A stretch of 64,000 bases of DNA from an uncultured Candidatus Melainabacteria bacterium (GTDB lineage Bacteria; Cyanobacteriota; Vampirovibrionia; Gastranaerophilales; Gastranaerophilaceae), in the NCBI GenBank assembly GCA_934757275.1, contig CAKVLN010000002.1, positions 1 through 64,000 on the forward strand, in the 5' to 3' direction. Each line of letters starts with the position of its first letter. Within the stretch, counting starts at the first letter, position 1. A program made the position numbers and the translations under genes. Shown here in pieces: positions 53,855 to 62,598 of the stretch. The notes under the pieces are model-generated. The model made no database searches and was not told the DNA's origin. It saw only the letters and a program-made list of their open reading frames with translations.

Positions 53855-54793
53855 ATGGCTAATAAGAAAAAGAGCGAATTTAATATAAAATTTAGAGGTG
53901 TTAGAGGTAGTTATCCAGTACCTGATAAGAACTTTTTAAAATATGGTGGCAACACATCATGCGTTGAAGTTAGAGTTGGCGGACATTTAATAATTTTAGA
54001 TGCTGGAACAGGTTTGATAAGCCTAGGTAACGAACTTATGCAAAAATATATTGAATCAGGCACAACAATTACTGATAGAACACCTGTAAAATGTACAATA
54101 TTACTAAGCCATATTCACTTAGACCATATACAAGGGTTTCCATTTTTTAGACCATGTCATTTAGCTTCAACTAGAATGTGCCTTATGGGTGGCGTGAATT
54201 ACAACGAAACCTTAGAAAGCGAACTTGCAAAACTTCTGTTCACAAAATCTTTTCCACTTGATTTAGGTGATATTGCTGCAGATTTAAAAATTGTTGATTT
54301 GAATGAAACCAATTACATTATCTTCAAATCTGGCGAAATGCCAAAAGTTATTAGGGTAAACGACCTGAAAGAAGGCGATTATACAGACGAAGACGTTGTT
54401 ATAACCTGTTATAAATCTTATGCGCACCCGCAAAATGGCGTATTTATTTACAAAATCGCTTATAAAGGTAAAACATTAGTTTACGCTACAGATAAAGAAA
54501 GTTACCCTGGAGGTGACAAAAAACTTGTAAAATTTGCTAAAGGTTGCGATTTATTAATACATGATGCTCAATATTCAACAGAAGATTACTTGAGTATTTA
54601 CGTTCCAAAACAAGGCTATGGTCACTCGACCTTTGAAATGGCATTAGATTGTAAAGAACAAGTTGGAGCTAAAAAGCTTGTATACTTCCACTACGAGCCT
54701 GGATATAATGATGAAAAATTAGATTTATTGTCAGAAGAATACGCATCAGAAGACGCCATCATGGCTTACGAAGGATTAGAAATAGATTTATAA
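53855..54793 (+). CDS. MBL-fold metallo-hydrolase (cyclic phosphodiesterase-like)
   Basis: Metallo-beta-lactamase-fold hydrolase of 312 residues. The start at 53855 is chosen because GGAGA lies 6 nt upstream; an in-frame ATG 4 codons earlier exists. The opening IKFRGVRGSYPVPDKNFLKY GG-type sequence and TSCVEVRVGG are typical of the PhnP/RNase Z-like group. The metal motif is SHIHLDHIQGFPF (HxHxDH, about 92-104), with later ligands in HDAQYS (about 240) and HFHYEPG-like YFHYEPGYND. The substrate is unknown. The next gene starts on its stop codon (TAATG). Confidence 0.88.
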   Translation: MANKKKSEFNIKFRGVRGSYPVPDKNFLKYGGNTSCVEVRVGGHLIILDAGTGLISLGNELMQKYIESGTTITDRTPVKCTILLSHIHLDHIQGFPFFRPCHLASTRMCLMGGVNYNETLESELAKLLFTKSFPLDLGDIAADLKIVDLNETNYIIFKSGEMPKVIRVNDLKEGDYTDEDVVITCYKSYAHPQNGVFIYKIAYKGKTLVYATDKESYPGGDKKLVKFAKGCDLLIHDAQYSTEDYLSIYVPKQGYGHSTFEMALDCKEQVGAKKLVYFHYEPGYNDEKLDLLSEEYASEDAIMAYEGLEIDL

Positions 54794-55344
54794 TGAAAAA
54801 AATTTTTTCTATATTTTTATTGTTAGTTGTCATATTTTGTTCTGGTTATCGAAAACCTTACAAATATACTATTGATGCTGGTAAGGACGCTTTTTACCAC
54901 AACAATATTGGCATAAATTACTTAAAAGATAGAATCTATTATGCTGCTATTCAAGAGTTTAAAATTGCAATTCAATTAAGCCCAAACACACAAGCTACTG
55001 CAATTTTTAAGAATAATCTTGGCGAAACTTACACCTTTATTGGCTATCCAGAGATGGCAAGGGTTTGTTTTGAGGACGCAATAAAACTATATGGGCTGAA
55101 TTTTAAATACTATCAAAATTTGGCAGAATGCTACAAAACGCTAGGAGTAACAAATTCCAAAATGCGAGAACTCTCTAGCTCTAAAAGTCCATACGACAAA
55201 ATAATGCTAGGACTATTGCAAATTCAAGCTGGACAAACTAGAAAAGGCGTTATAACACTTGACGATTTTTGCACTCAAGAACCTGATTTGATTATCACTC
55301 CTGCAATTAGACAGTACTTAAAAGAAGCAACCGCAAAACTTTAA
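54793..55344 (+). CDS. TPR-containing lipoprotein-like protein
   Basis: A 183-residue exported protein. The N-terminus MKKIFSIFLLLVVIFCSGYR resembles a lipoprotein signal with Cys17, though Phe at -1 is atypical, so plain signal-peptide cleavage or anchoring is also possible. Two or three TPR-like helical repeats follow (NNIGINYLKDRIYYAAIQEF, NNLGETYTFIGYPEMARVCF). Probably an envelope scaffold protein, without a recognised partner. It overlaps the MBL gene by one base and is the last gene of that run; the next gene is convergent and its end is adjacent. Confidence 0.7.
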   Translation: MKKIFSIFLLLVVIFCSGYRKPYKYTIDAGKDAFYHNNIGINYLKDRIYYAAIQEFKIAIQLSPNTQATAIFKNNLGETYTFIGYPEMARVCFEDAIKLYGLNFKYYQNLAECYKTLGVTNSKMRELSSSKSPYDKIMLGLLQIQAGQTRKGVITLDDFCTQEPDLIITPAIRQYLKEATAKL

Positions 55345-55926
55345 TTAAAAATAATTTTTGAGCGCCTTACTAATTGCTGAATTGATTATCGACAAAGTTT
55401 TGGGCGGTTTAACGTTATAAATAGAGGCTTGTATTATCTTATACGCAGAACTTGTATCACCATCACACAAATTCGTTAACATTCTAAGCGATTGCAAAGT
55501 AACTTTTTGAAAACCATTATCACGTACACTTGGTGTTTCTTCACTGATAATTCTCTTTGATAAATCTGCAAGTTGAGTATAAGCCTTCATATAACCAGCT
55601 TCAATTGGTTCAAACTCGTCTGCTGGCATTTTTTCAGCGATTTCCTCTAACTCCTCGCCATTAAGCAACAAGTCGTTGTTCAAATACATTGACGCTCCAT
55701 TTGGATTTTCTGAATACAAGCACATCAAAGTATCGTCAATATCAGCCCTTGTAAAATTACGATTATATTGAGCTAATTTTTTGTAATTATCTAAATCTTT
55801 AGTGCCATTATTGTCAAGCTGGACTGAAAACAAAGCAAGTCTATTCCCTTTTGCTTCATTTGTATAACTAATTAAGTTTTTATACCCTCTAAATGCTGGC
55901 ATATTGTAATTATTTGTAATCTTCAT
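55345..55926 (-). CDS. conserved hypothetical protein with N-terminal AFRGYK motif
   Basis: A 193-residue protein of unknown function. After a short polar start it has AFRGYKN near residues 11-17, echoing SFQGK and NFQGK in the two paralogs at 32746 and 33416. The rest is mixed, with an acidic helical middle (EELEEIAEKMPADEFEP) and a basic C-terminus. No signal peptide or catalytic motif is recognised. It abuts the TPR gene's stop and its start lies 64 nt from the divergent MEMO1-AMMECR1 gene. Confidence 0.6.
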   Translation of the reverse strand: MKITNNYNMPAFRGYKNLISYTNEAKGNRLALFSVQLDNNGTKDLDNYKKLAQYNRNFTRADIDDTLMCLYSENPNGASMYLNNDLLLNGEELEEIAEKMPADEFEPIEAGYMKAYTQLADLSKRIISEETPSVRDNGFQKVTLQSLRMLTNLCDGDTSSAYKIIQASIYNVKPPKTLSIINSAISKALKNYF

Positions 55927-55955
55927 ATCTATATTAAAACTCCAAAAAAAAATTT

Positions 55956-55984
55956 TTGCTATTCAATTAAAACTATTTTATAAT
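55956..55984 (+). promoter_or_regulatory. promoter of the MEMO1-AMMECR1 gene, predicted leaderless
   Basis: TTGCTA (55956-55961) and TATAAT (55979-55984) are 17 nt apart. TATAAT ends 6 nt before the ATG at 55991, and no ribosome-binding site is present. Confidence 0.65.
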
Positions 55985-55990
55985 AATTTT

Positions 55991-57364
55991 ATGAATAAGA
56001 AATCATCATTTGCAGGTAGTTTTTATCCTGAAAAAGCAGAAGAATTAAATAATTTATTGGACTCTTTTAAAGAAGAGCAGACCTTTGACTATAAATCTAA
56101 AGCTATTATAGTACCACATGCAGGGTATGCTTTTTCTGGGCATGCAATGATGTCAGCGTATCAACATTTAGAAGCAAATGAGAATATTTTTATCATAGCC
56201 CCTAGCCATCACGAAAATTTTAATAACATTGCACTACCAGAATACAGTTTCTTTGAAACTCCTCTTGGCAATTTAGAAGTTAACAACAAATTGATTGCTG
56301 AAATTGCAGAAAAGTTCCCAAGTATTATAGCTGATGAAGTTTTTGAGAACGAACATTCTATTGAAGTTCAACTACCGTTTATTCAAAACATATTTTTCCC
56401 ACAAAAACAAAGTGCTGTTGAATTTGTTAAAAATTTAAAAAAGATTGGTAAAAAAATACGCATTGTACCAATATTAGTCGGAAATTGCGATTACAGACTT
56501 ATTTCTGATTTAATTTCTACATATTGGGAAAACGCATCTTTTATAATTTCTTCAGATTTAAGCCATTATTACACTCAGCAACAATGTAGACAAATTGATA
56601 CATACACTGCAACAGTCATAGAAACTGGTAGAATTGAGTTTTTAGAACCACAACAGGCATGCGGAATGACTGGTATAAAAGGGGTGGTAGATTTTGCAAA
56701 CAACAACGAATGTGCAATGATTAGAACTGAAATGTACAATTCAGGCGACATAAGTTCTGATAAAAATAAGGTTGTTGGATATGGCGCATGGTTTTTATAC
56801 ACAGATTCAAGAAACGATTTTATTGAAAGATATTACTCAAAATACGTAACAAAAGTTGCAAGAGCAAGCATAATGGCGTCAATTAATCAAGAAGAATTTG
56901 TACCACACAAAATTCCAGCCGTGCTGACTCAATTTGGCGCATCTTTTGTAACATTAAAACTAAATGGTGAGCTTAGAGGTTGCATAGGTTCAATTTATCC
57001 AACAAAACCTTTAATATTGGATATAATCGACAATGCTAAAAATGCAAGTTTTCAAGATCCGAGATTTGAGCCTTTAACTCCAGAAGAATTTGAAAATATT
57101 GAGATTTCGGTTTCAATTCTTTCTGCAATCGAAAAAATCAATTTTAAAGATGAAAGAGATTTGTTGTCAAAAATTCAACCGCACGGCATAATTCTTGTTG
57201 AAAGAGATAAAAGAGCAGTGTATTTGCCTGTTGTTTGGGAGCAATTACCTGATAGAGAGATTTTCTTAAACTCTTTAAAAGAAAAAGCTGGGCTTCCTCC
57301 TGAATATTTTTCCAGAACAATCGAGGCTTATAAATTCGATGCAATAAGCATTGAGGAAGAATAA
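55991..57364 (+). CDS. MEMO1-AMMECR1 fusion protein (AmmeMemoRadiSam components B and A)
   Basis: A 457-residue fusion of two partners usually encoded as separate AmmeMemoRadiSam genes. Residues about 1-275 are the Memo-type domain: SFAGSFYPEKAEELN, the metal-site-like VPHAGYAFSGHAMM (about 38-51), IIAPSHHENF and SSDLSHYYT. From about 285 to the end is the AMMECR1 domain, with its signature LNGELRGCIGSI near residue 325 and DPRFEPLTPEEFENIEISV. The third member, a radical SAM enzyme, is not in the window. The system's biochemical function is not settled. It appears transcribed alone from a promoter touching its ATG. Confidence 0.88.
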   Translation: MNKKSSFAGSFYPEKAEELNNLLDSFKEEQTFDYKSKAIIVPHAGYAFSGHAMMSAYQHLEANENIFIIAPSHHENFNNIALPEYSFFETPLGNLEVNNKLIAEIAEKFPSIIADEVFENEHSIEVQLPFIQNIFFPQKQSAVEFVKNLKKIGKKIRIVPILVGNCDYRLISDLISTYWENASFIISSDLSHYYTQQQCRQIDTYTATVIETGRIEFLEPQQACGMTGIKGVVDFANNNECAMIRTEMYNSGDISSDKNKVVGYGAWFLYTDSRNDFIERYYSKYVTKVARASIMASINQEEFVPHKIPAVLTQFGASFVTLKLNGELRGCIGSIYPTKPLILDIIDNAKNASFQDPRFEPLTPEEFENIEISVSILSAIEKINFKDERDLLSKIQPHGIILVERDKRAVYLPVVWEQLPDREIFLNSLKEKAGLPPEYFSRTIEAYKFDAISIEEE

Positions 57365-57367
57365 CTA

Positions 57368-57398
57368 AAAAGCCGAGAAATTAATCTCGACTTTATTA
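57368..57398. terminator. terminator between convergent genes
   Basis: AAAGCCGAGA and TCTCGACTTT form a stem with one mismatch around AATTAA, followed by TATTATT, just after the MEMO1-AMMECR1 stop and before the ferritin stop. Confidence 0.5.
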
Positions 57399-57409
57399 TT
57401 TAATAAAAT

Positions 57410-57901
57410 TTATTCGGTTCTTTCACCTAGTTCTTTATCCATTAAGAATAGAGAAGTTTTATCATCACCAAACAACTCTAAACGTTTAATAATGTCTTTA
57501 ACAGTCTGCTCTTCGTGAATTTGTTCTGTTATAAACCAATCAATAAACGCTAATGTTGTTCTATCGCACTCTTCTTCTGCTGTTTTTGCAATTTTCATTA
57601 CAGAAGATGTTATACATTTTTCATGCTCATAAATGTGATTAAAAATAGAAACAATACCATTAAATTCAAATTCTGGAGTTTTGATTTGCTTTAAAGTAAC
57701 AAAACTATTTCTTTCAATCAAATAATCGAACAATTTCAAACCGTGTTCAACTTCTTCTTTTGCTTGATGTTTTGTCCAAGAGGCAAAACCAAAAAGCCCT
57801 AATTCTCTTAAATATGCCGACATTGAAAGGTATAAATAACCAGAATAAAACTCTTTGTTAATTTGTTCATTAATTATATTATTAATTGCATCACTAATCA
57901 T
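57410..57901 (-). CDS. ferritin (bacterial non-heme type)
   Basis: Iron-storage protein of 163 residues with the four-helix ferritin layout. Ferroxidase residues are recognisable in YSGYLYLSMSAYLRELG (about 19-35), HQAKEEVEHGLKLFDYLIER (about 46-65) with the EExxH motif, and the later EEECDR and EQIHEEQT (about 128-135). It starts within the last 8 nt of the superoxide reductase gene, so the two are translationally coupled. Together they would remove superoxide and sequester iron. Confidence 0.93.
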   Translation of the reverse strand: MISDAINNIINEQINKEFYSGYLYLSMSAYLRELGLFGFASWTKHQAKEEVEHGLKLFDYLIERNSFVTLKQIKTPEFEFNGIVSIFNHIYEHEKCITSSVMKIAKTAEEECDRTTLAFIDWFITEQIHEEQTVKDIIKRLELFGDDKTSLFLMDKELGERTE

Positions 57902-58286
57902 TTTTATCTTCTCCCCATAAACCGTGAATATTACAAAACTCTATAGCCTCAATATTTTCACCTGTATAACTTACATCAATTTCTGGTGTTTCCTCTGGGT
58001 GAAGATATTTTAAATGAACTTCTTTATTATCTTTATCAAGCACCTCAATAAATTGGATATAATGTTCTGGTAACATTGGGTGACTAATCACTTGAACAAA
58101 TTTTTTATTGTCACGATATTCAAGCTTTGGTGCATGTTTTTCACCAACTTCGGTTTTATCATGTTGAGGAACTTGTAATTTCATAGGCTCGCCACAACAA
58201 ACTAACTCACCAGCACCATTTAAAATAACTTGTACAAGGTTTCCACAAACCTCACATTTATATAGTTGTAATTTTTCAGTAGACAT
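57894..58286 (-). CDS. desulfoferrodoxin / superoxide reductase
   Basis: Reduces superoxide to hydrogen peroxide without making oxygen, a typical defence in anaerobes. The 130 residues carry a desulforedoxin-like N-terminal centre (CEVCGN at about 10-15 and ELVCCGEPM at about 27-35, four cysteines) and the catalytic iron site ligands (His in GEKHAPKLE, HPMLPEHYIQ, and the C-terminal CNIHGLWG). This is the two-iron class. AAGGAAAG lies upstream of the ATG. The ferritin gene overlaps its end. Confidence 0.93.
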   Translation of the reverse strand: MSTEKLQLYKCEVCGNLVQVILNGAGELVCCGEPMKLQVPQHDKTEVGEKHAPKLEYRDNKKFVQVISHPMLPEHYIQFIEVLDKDNKEVHLKYLHPEETPEIDVSYTGENIEAIEFCNIHGLWGEDKND

Positions 58287-58337
58287 AAATTCTTTCCTTT
58301 CTAACTTACAATTTTATATATTTAAAAAGCTTTAACA

Positions 58338-58366
58338 TTGCCCAAGTCGACAATTTGTGCTACTAT
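58338..58366 (+). promoter_or_regulatory. promoter of the Cys-cluster gene, predicted leaderless
   Basis: TTGCCC (58338-58343) and TACTAT (58361-58366) are separated by 17 nt; the -10 ends 7 nt before the ATG at 58374, with no ribosome-binding site between. Confidence 0.6.
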
Positions 58367-58373
58367 CCTTAGT

Positions 58374-59126
58374 ATGGATAATTTTTTTGCAACAAATAAA
58401 CAAACTCAAAATAATGCACAAGATAACTCTCTAAATTCTCAATATGACAACCTTAAAGATAATTATGAGCAAATTTTTGTAGAGGCTGCAGAAAGTATTA
58501 GACTAGAAGTAAACAAATTTAAGCCAGAAAATCCTTGCGAGAAATGCGCTATTAAAGATTGCAAAATAGAAAAGAAAGATGTATTCACACCTTACCCAAT
58601 GAATTGCGAATACAGAGATTGGCAGCTTAAAATATTGACTTTTTTATCAGGTGATTATAAACAAAAACTCAAAATCGTTTACAAGAATATGATGGAGAAG
58701 AAAAACAATTATTCTTGCAACATGTGCGCTGCTTGTTGCAAACTTGCTACAAGTGAATACTCTTATGCGCAACTTAGACAAAGAGCTATGCGTGGCGATA
58801 AGTTTTCGCAAGATTTTGTTTCTGTTTTTGTACCTTATGAATCAGAAGAAGACGCAAAAAAAGCTAATCCAGAATATTTTGAACTATTAAACAAAGTCGT
58901 TGAAGAGGACAAAATTTATTACTACTACTGTCCAAAGCTTTCTGGGAATCTTTGTTCTGACTATGAAAATCGACCAGACATTTGCAAAGATTTTCCACAC
59001 AATCCACTTAAACTTTTGCCATCTGCTTGCTCATACAATGCTTGGAAAAACGAAATTGCGCATGAAGCGATGTTATTGAAAGCAAAAGTCGATATTATAG
59101 AATTTTATAAGGAAAAATTACAATAA
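58374..59126 (+). CDS. YkgJ-family cysteine cluster protein
   Basis: A 250-residue cytosolic protein with a zinc or iron-sulfur type cysteine cluster. The start is placed at the ATG at 58374 (MDNFFATNKQ); a TTG twelve codons earlier falls in the -35 box. Cysteines are grouped as CEKCAIKDC near residue 53, CNMCAACCKL near 115, and CPKLSGNLCSDY...CKDFPHNP near 185-208, the YkgJ pattern. Family function is unknown. It overlaps rlmN by one base (TAATG), an operon with an iron-sulfur enzyme. Confidence 0.8.
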   Translation: MDNFFATNKQTQNNAQDNSLNSQYDNLKDNYEQIFVEAAESIRLEVNKFKPENPCEKCAIKDCKIEKKDVFTPYPMNCEYRDWQLKILTFLSGDYKQKLKIVYKNMMEKKNNYSCNMCAACCKLATSEYSYAQLRQRAMRGDKFSQDFVSVFVPYESEEDAKKANPEYFELLNKVVEEDKIYYYYCPKLSGNLCSDYENRPDICKDFPHNPLKLLPSACSYNAWKNEIAHEAMLLKAKVDIIEFYKEKLQ

Positions 59127-60145
59127 TGATATTAGCTGGCATGAAATTAGAAGAACTCGAAAACTTGATGGCTGAAATGAAGGCTACGAAATTTCGAGCA
59201 AAACAAATACACAACTGGATATACTCAAAATCTGTATCTACAATAGATGAAATGACAAATTTGTCTAAAGATTTTAGAGAAGAACTCAAAAAAGTTGCAA
59301 CCGTTACAGATACAAAAATCAAAGTCAAACAAGTTAGCAAAGACGGCACAATTAAATATCTAGTTGAGTATCCTGACGGCGAATGTGTTGAAACTGTGCT
59401 TATGAGATTTGACAATCGAGCAAATCTTACGGCTTGCGTAAGTTCTCAAGTTGGTTGTGCGGTTAATTGTTCTTTCTGCGCAACAGGTAAAGGTGGTTTC
59501 AAGCGCAATCTTACTTACAAAGAAATTATTGAACAAGTCCTTACAATTCAACGTGATACTGGTTTAAAAGTCACAAACATTGTGTTTATGGGACAAGGCG
59601 AACCGCTTTTGAACCTTGATAATGTATTAAAAGCCTTAGAAATTTTTAATGACGATTTTCAAATTGGAGCTAGAAGAATAACAATTTCAACAAGCGGAAT
59701 TATTTCTGGAATAAATAAATTGGCTGATTTAAGCTTGCAATCAACGTTGGCAATCTCGCTGCACGCTCCAACACACGATTTAAGAAGAGAATTGATGCCG
59801 ATTGAAAACAGATATCCCTTGCCTGAATTAAAGAAAGCACTTTTAAATTATATCGAAAAAACTGGACGTAGAATTACGATTGAGTACATTTTAATTCATA
59901 AATTCAATGATACGCAAATTGTTGCTAAAGAATTAGCGCATTTACTAAAAGATTTGAAATGCAATGTAAACTTAATTCCATACAATTCTGTTATTGAAAA
60001 TGATTACAAAAAACCTTCTAATGGCGATATCATGAAGTTTAAATATTTGCTCGAACATTCTGGCAAAAAAGTTACTGTTCGCCTTGAACGTGGAGCCGAT
60101 ATTGACGCAGCTTGCGGTCAATTGAGAGGAAAACAAAAGCAATAA
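59126..60145 (+). CDS. rlmN: 23S rRNA/tRNA adenine-2503 C2 methyltransferase RlmN
   Basis: Radical SAM enzyme that methylates C2 of A2503 in 23S rRNA and A37 in some tRNAs. The 339 residues contain the 4Fe-4S motif CAVNCSFC (Cys111, Cys115, Cys118), an N-terminal GMKLEELENLMAE segment, VFMGQGEPLLN (about 151-161), and the C-terminal VRLERGADIDAACGQLRGK containing the conserved Cys near residue 332. It starts on the stop of the Cys-cluster gene; an in-frame ATG 5 codons in is an alternative start. Confidence 0.95.
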   Translation: MILAGMKLEELENLMAEMKATKFRAKQIHNWIYSKSVSTIDEMTNLSKDFREELKKVATVTDTKIKVKQVSKDGTIKYLVEYPDGECVETVLMRFDNRANLTACVSSQVGCAVNCSFCATGKGGFKRNLTYKEIIEQVLTIQRDTGLKVTNIVFMGQGEPLLNLDNVLKALEIFNDDFQIGARRITISTSGIISGINKLADLSLQSTLAISLHAPTHDLRRELMPIENRYPLPELKKALLNYIEKTGRRITIEYILIHKFNDTQIVAKELAHLLKDLKCNVNLIPYNSVIENDYKKPSNGDIMKFKYLLEHSGKKVTVRLERGADIDAACGQLRGKQKQ

Positions 60146-60175
60146 AATTTTTAGAAATTAGAGGGAAGAGAAGGT

Positions 60176-62074
60176 ATGAATAACATTTTTCAAAAAAATA
60201 TAGACGCAATTGCTAAAAAAAATGAGAATCTAGCAAAACAACTCTTAACCTACCTTCCAACAGATGTTCCACAATTAAAGCAAGAAAATGGAGCGTACAA
60301 TCTTTTTTACAAAAACAAATATTTGCACAATCAAATAAACCCACTTGGAGAAGCAAAAGAGATTTTTTCAATGGCAGAAAATTCACCTGTTACAATTCAT
60401 TTGATTTATGGTTTAGGACTAGGTTATTTGTTTCAAGTTGCCTCTTTGTCTTCACTAGGCACGGTTATTCTTTATGAGCCAGATTTGAATATATTGAGAA
60501 TTTCGCTTAATTTAGTAGATTTTTCGGGCGATATACTCAAAAAAAATGTCTATATTACAAATAATTTAGAGCAAGTAAGTGAATATATTTATCAGAAATC
60601 TAACACTAAAAACACACCGCTTTTGCTTTCTACTACTAGTTATCAAGAATTAAATCGAGAAAATTTCGTTTCACTAGTCAATGAATTACAGAAAATGGTT
60701 GGCACATTTGGCTTAGATTTAAAGTACACTAAAGAAAGATTTTATGGACTTACAAAAAATTTGATTAAAAATTTACCATACTTAATTAATGAAACGCCAG
60801 TTGCAGAGTTTAAGGAGAGATTTAAGGGTAAAACAGCAGTTGTTGTATCTGCTGGACCTAGCCTAGATAAAAATATTGAAACAATAAAAAAATATCGCAA
60901 AAATATCATTCTTTTCGTTGTCGGCACTGCGATTAAAACTCTTTATAAACACAATATCAAGCCAGATTTTTTATGCTTAATTGAGGCTTATGATTCTTCA
61001 AAACAAATACAAGGGCTTGATTTATCAGACGTTAATTTTATTACAGAACCGACTGCTAACAATAGTTTGCGTCAATTTAAGTTCAAAAATACTTATTCAC
61101 ATATTGCAAATAATCTGCCAATAAACAATTGGTGGAGCAAGCTGGCTAATATTGACACAAGCGAATACTCTTCAAAAGGCACAGTTTCTTATACTGCGCT
61201 AAATTGTGCAAGACTACTAGGGTGTTCAAAAATAATAATTGTTGGGCAAGATTTGGCGTATGTAGATGGACAATGTTATAGCAAAGATTCTGCATACAAA
61301 GATTTGGAATGCAGGTTTAATAAAGAAACACAAAAATGGGAAATTGTCGCCAAAGATTTTGAGAGTTTTTGTAATTCTTTGAGCAATTCTGCAAATGAAG
61401 AAACTCGAATTAAAACCGCAAAAAAACGACTTGAAGATTTGAATGCCTCTTTATACTATGTTAGAGGAATCAATGGCGATATGATACCGACAGAATCGGT
61501 TTATGCAACTTTTATAAAACCATTAACTGAATTTACAAAATTATATAATGATAGAAAATACATAAACGCATCAATGATTGGCGCACAAATTGATGGCTTT
61601 GAAAATATGCCGTTAGAAGAAGCTCTGAAAGATACAGAGGTTGTTGACAATAGAGATTTGTCTTCTGAATTTAAGTATGATATTGAAACTATTGTTGAGC
61701 GATTAAAAAAGGTTAAAGACTCACTAAAATCTGCAACGAGTTATTTACAAGAAGGCGAACACTTGACGAAATCTTTGCATAACAATTTAACAAGAACCAA
61801 AACTGTCAACGCTGAAATACTAAAACTTTTGAAAAAAGTTTCAATGAATTATTTGGAATTGAGTAGCAATTTGGCTAAAAGTAATCAATTGTTTGATTTT
61901 ATAACTATGAGCGAAAAAATTGATTTGGACTATGAAATGAAAATGATGCGTGAGTTTACTTATGAAAGCGTCAATAATATTAATGAAAAACTTAATAAGT
62001 ATTATGTAAACGCACAAAAAAGAGTTCTAGTGATATTTGATATGCTTGAAAAAGCTTTAGGAGAAATTGAATGA
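60176..62074 (+). CDS. DUF115/Maf-like motility accessory glycosyltransferase
   Basis: A 632-residue protein with the DUF115 (MptE-like) core seen in flagellin-glycosylating Maf proteins. Core segments are GKTAVVVSAGPSLDKNIETI (about 217-236), NIILFVVGTAIKTLYKHNIK (about 241-260) and SKIIIVGQDLAYVDGQCYSK (about 351-370). N-terminal residues 70-190 form an additional Rossmann-like domain with HLIYGLGLGYLFQVA. A helical tail runs from about 500. Maf proteins transfer nonulosonic acid sugars to flagellin, fitting the flagellar genes at 4.9-11.3 kb, but no sugar-synthesis or flagellin gene is in the window. dtd overlaps its end. Confidence 0.82.
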   Translation: MNNIFQKNIDAIAKKNENLAKQLLTYLPTDVPQLKQENGAYNLFYKNKYLHNQINPLGEAKEIFSMAENSPVTIHLIYGLGLGYLFQVASLSSLGTVILYEPDLNILRISLNLVDFSGDILKKNVYITNNLEQVSEYIYQKSNTKNTPLLLSTTSYQELNRENFVSLVNELQKMVGTFGLDLKYTKERFYGLTKNLIKNLPYLINETPVAEFKERFKGKTAVVVSAGPSLDKNIETIKKYRKNIILFVVGTAIKTLYKHNIKPDFLCLIEAYDSSKQIQGLDLSDVNFITEPTANNSLRQFKFKNTYSHIANNLPINNWWSKLANIDTSEYSSKGTVSYTALNCARLLGCSKIIIVGQDLAYVDGQCYSKDSAYKDLECRFNKETQKWEIVAKDFESFCNSLSNSANEETRIKTAKKRLEDLNASLYYVRGINGDMIPTESVYATFIKPLTEFTKLYNDRKYINASMIGAQIDGFENMPLEEALKDTEVVDNRDLSSEFKYDIETIVERLKKVKDSLKSATSYLQEGEHLTKSLHNNLTRTKTVNAEILKLLKKVSMNYLELSSNLAKSNQLFDFITMSEKIDLDYEMKMMREFTYESVNNINEKLNKYYVNAQKRVLVIFDMLEKALGEIE

Positions 62075-62508
62075 AGGTTTTAATACAAAGAGTAAAACAA
62101 GCGTCTGTAACTATTGATAACAAGCTTTATTCCTCAATTAATAAGGGCATTTTAGCTTTGGTAGGAATTGAAAAAAGTGATACTTTTGAAAATGTACAAA
62201 AAATGGCAAAAAAACTCGTTAATTTAAGAATTTTTACAGACGAAAATGATAAAATGAATTTATCACTTTTGGATATTAATGGTGAAATGCTTATTGTATC
62301 TCAATTTACACTTTGTGGAAATTGTAAAAAAGGCACACGACCAAGTTTTGATAACTCTGCTTCCCCAGAAATTGCGAATAAACTTTATGAAGATTTCATC
62401 AAAGAAATCGCCTCTTATGGAGTAAAATACGGAACTGGTCAATTTGGCGCAATGATGGACGTTGCACTAATAAACGACGGCCCCGTGACATTTATGTTGG
62501 AATTCTAA
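62071..62508 (+). CDS. dtd: D-aminoacyl-tRNA deacylase
   Basis: Hydrolyses D-aminoacyl-tRNAs, recycling mischarged tRNA. The 145 residues match Dtd: MKVLIQRVKQASVTIDN at the start, VSQFTLCGNCKKGTRPSF (about 78-95) replacing the usual VSQFTLYAD...KGxRPSF with two extra cysteines, and the C-terminal Gly-cisPro motif region NDGPVTFMLEF. Its first bases overlap the previous gene (ATGA), so it is co-translated with the Maf-like protein, a partner without obvious functional link. A terminator follows. Confidence 0.93.
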   Translation: MKVLIQRVKQASVTIDNKLYSSINKGILALVGIEKSDTFENVQKMAKKLVNLRIFTDENDKMNLSLLDINGEMLIVSQFTLCGNCKKGTRPSFDNSASPEIANKLYEDFIKEIASYGVKYGTGQFGAMMDVALINDGPVTFMLEF

Positions 62509-62524
62509 ACTAGATTAATAATAA

Positions 62525-62560
62525 CAGAAAGAGGCTAAACGTATTAGCCTCTTTTTGTTT
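62525..62560 (+). terminator. rho-independent terminator after dtd
   Basis: AAAGAGGCTAA and TTAGCCTCTTT form an 11-bp stem with an ACGTA loop, followed by TTG and a T-rich tail, about 20 nt after the dtd stop. Confidence 0.88.
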
Positions 62561-62598
62561 GTTTGTAAAATATTAGTTGTTATTAGTCAAATTAAGTC

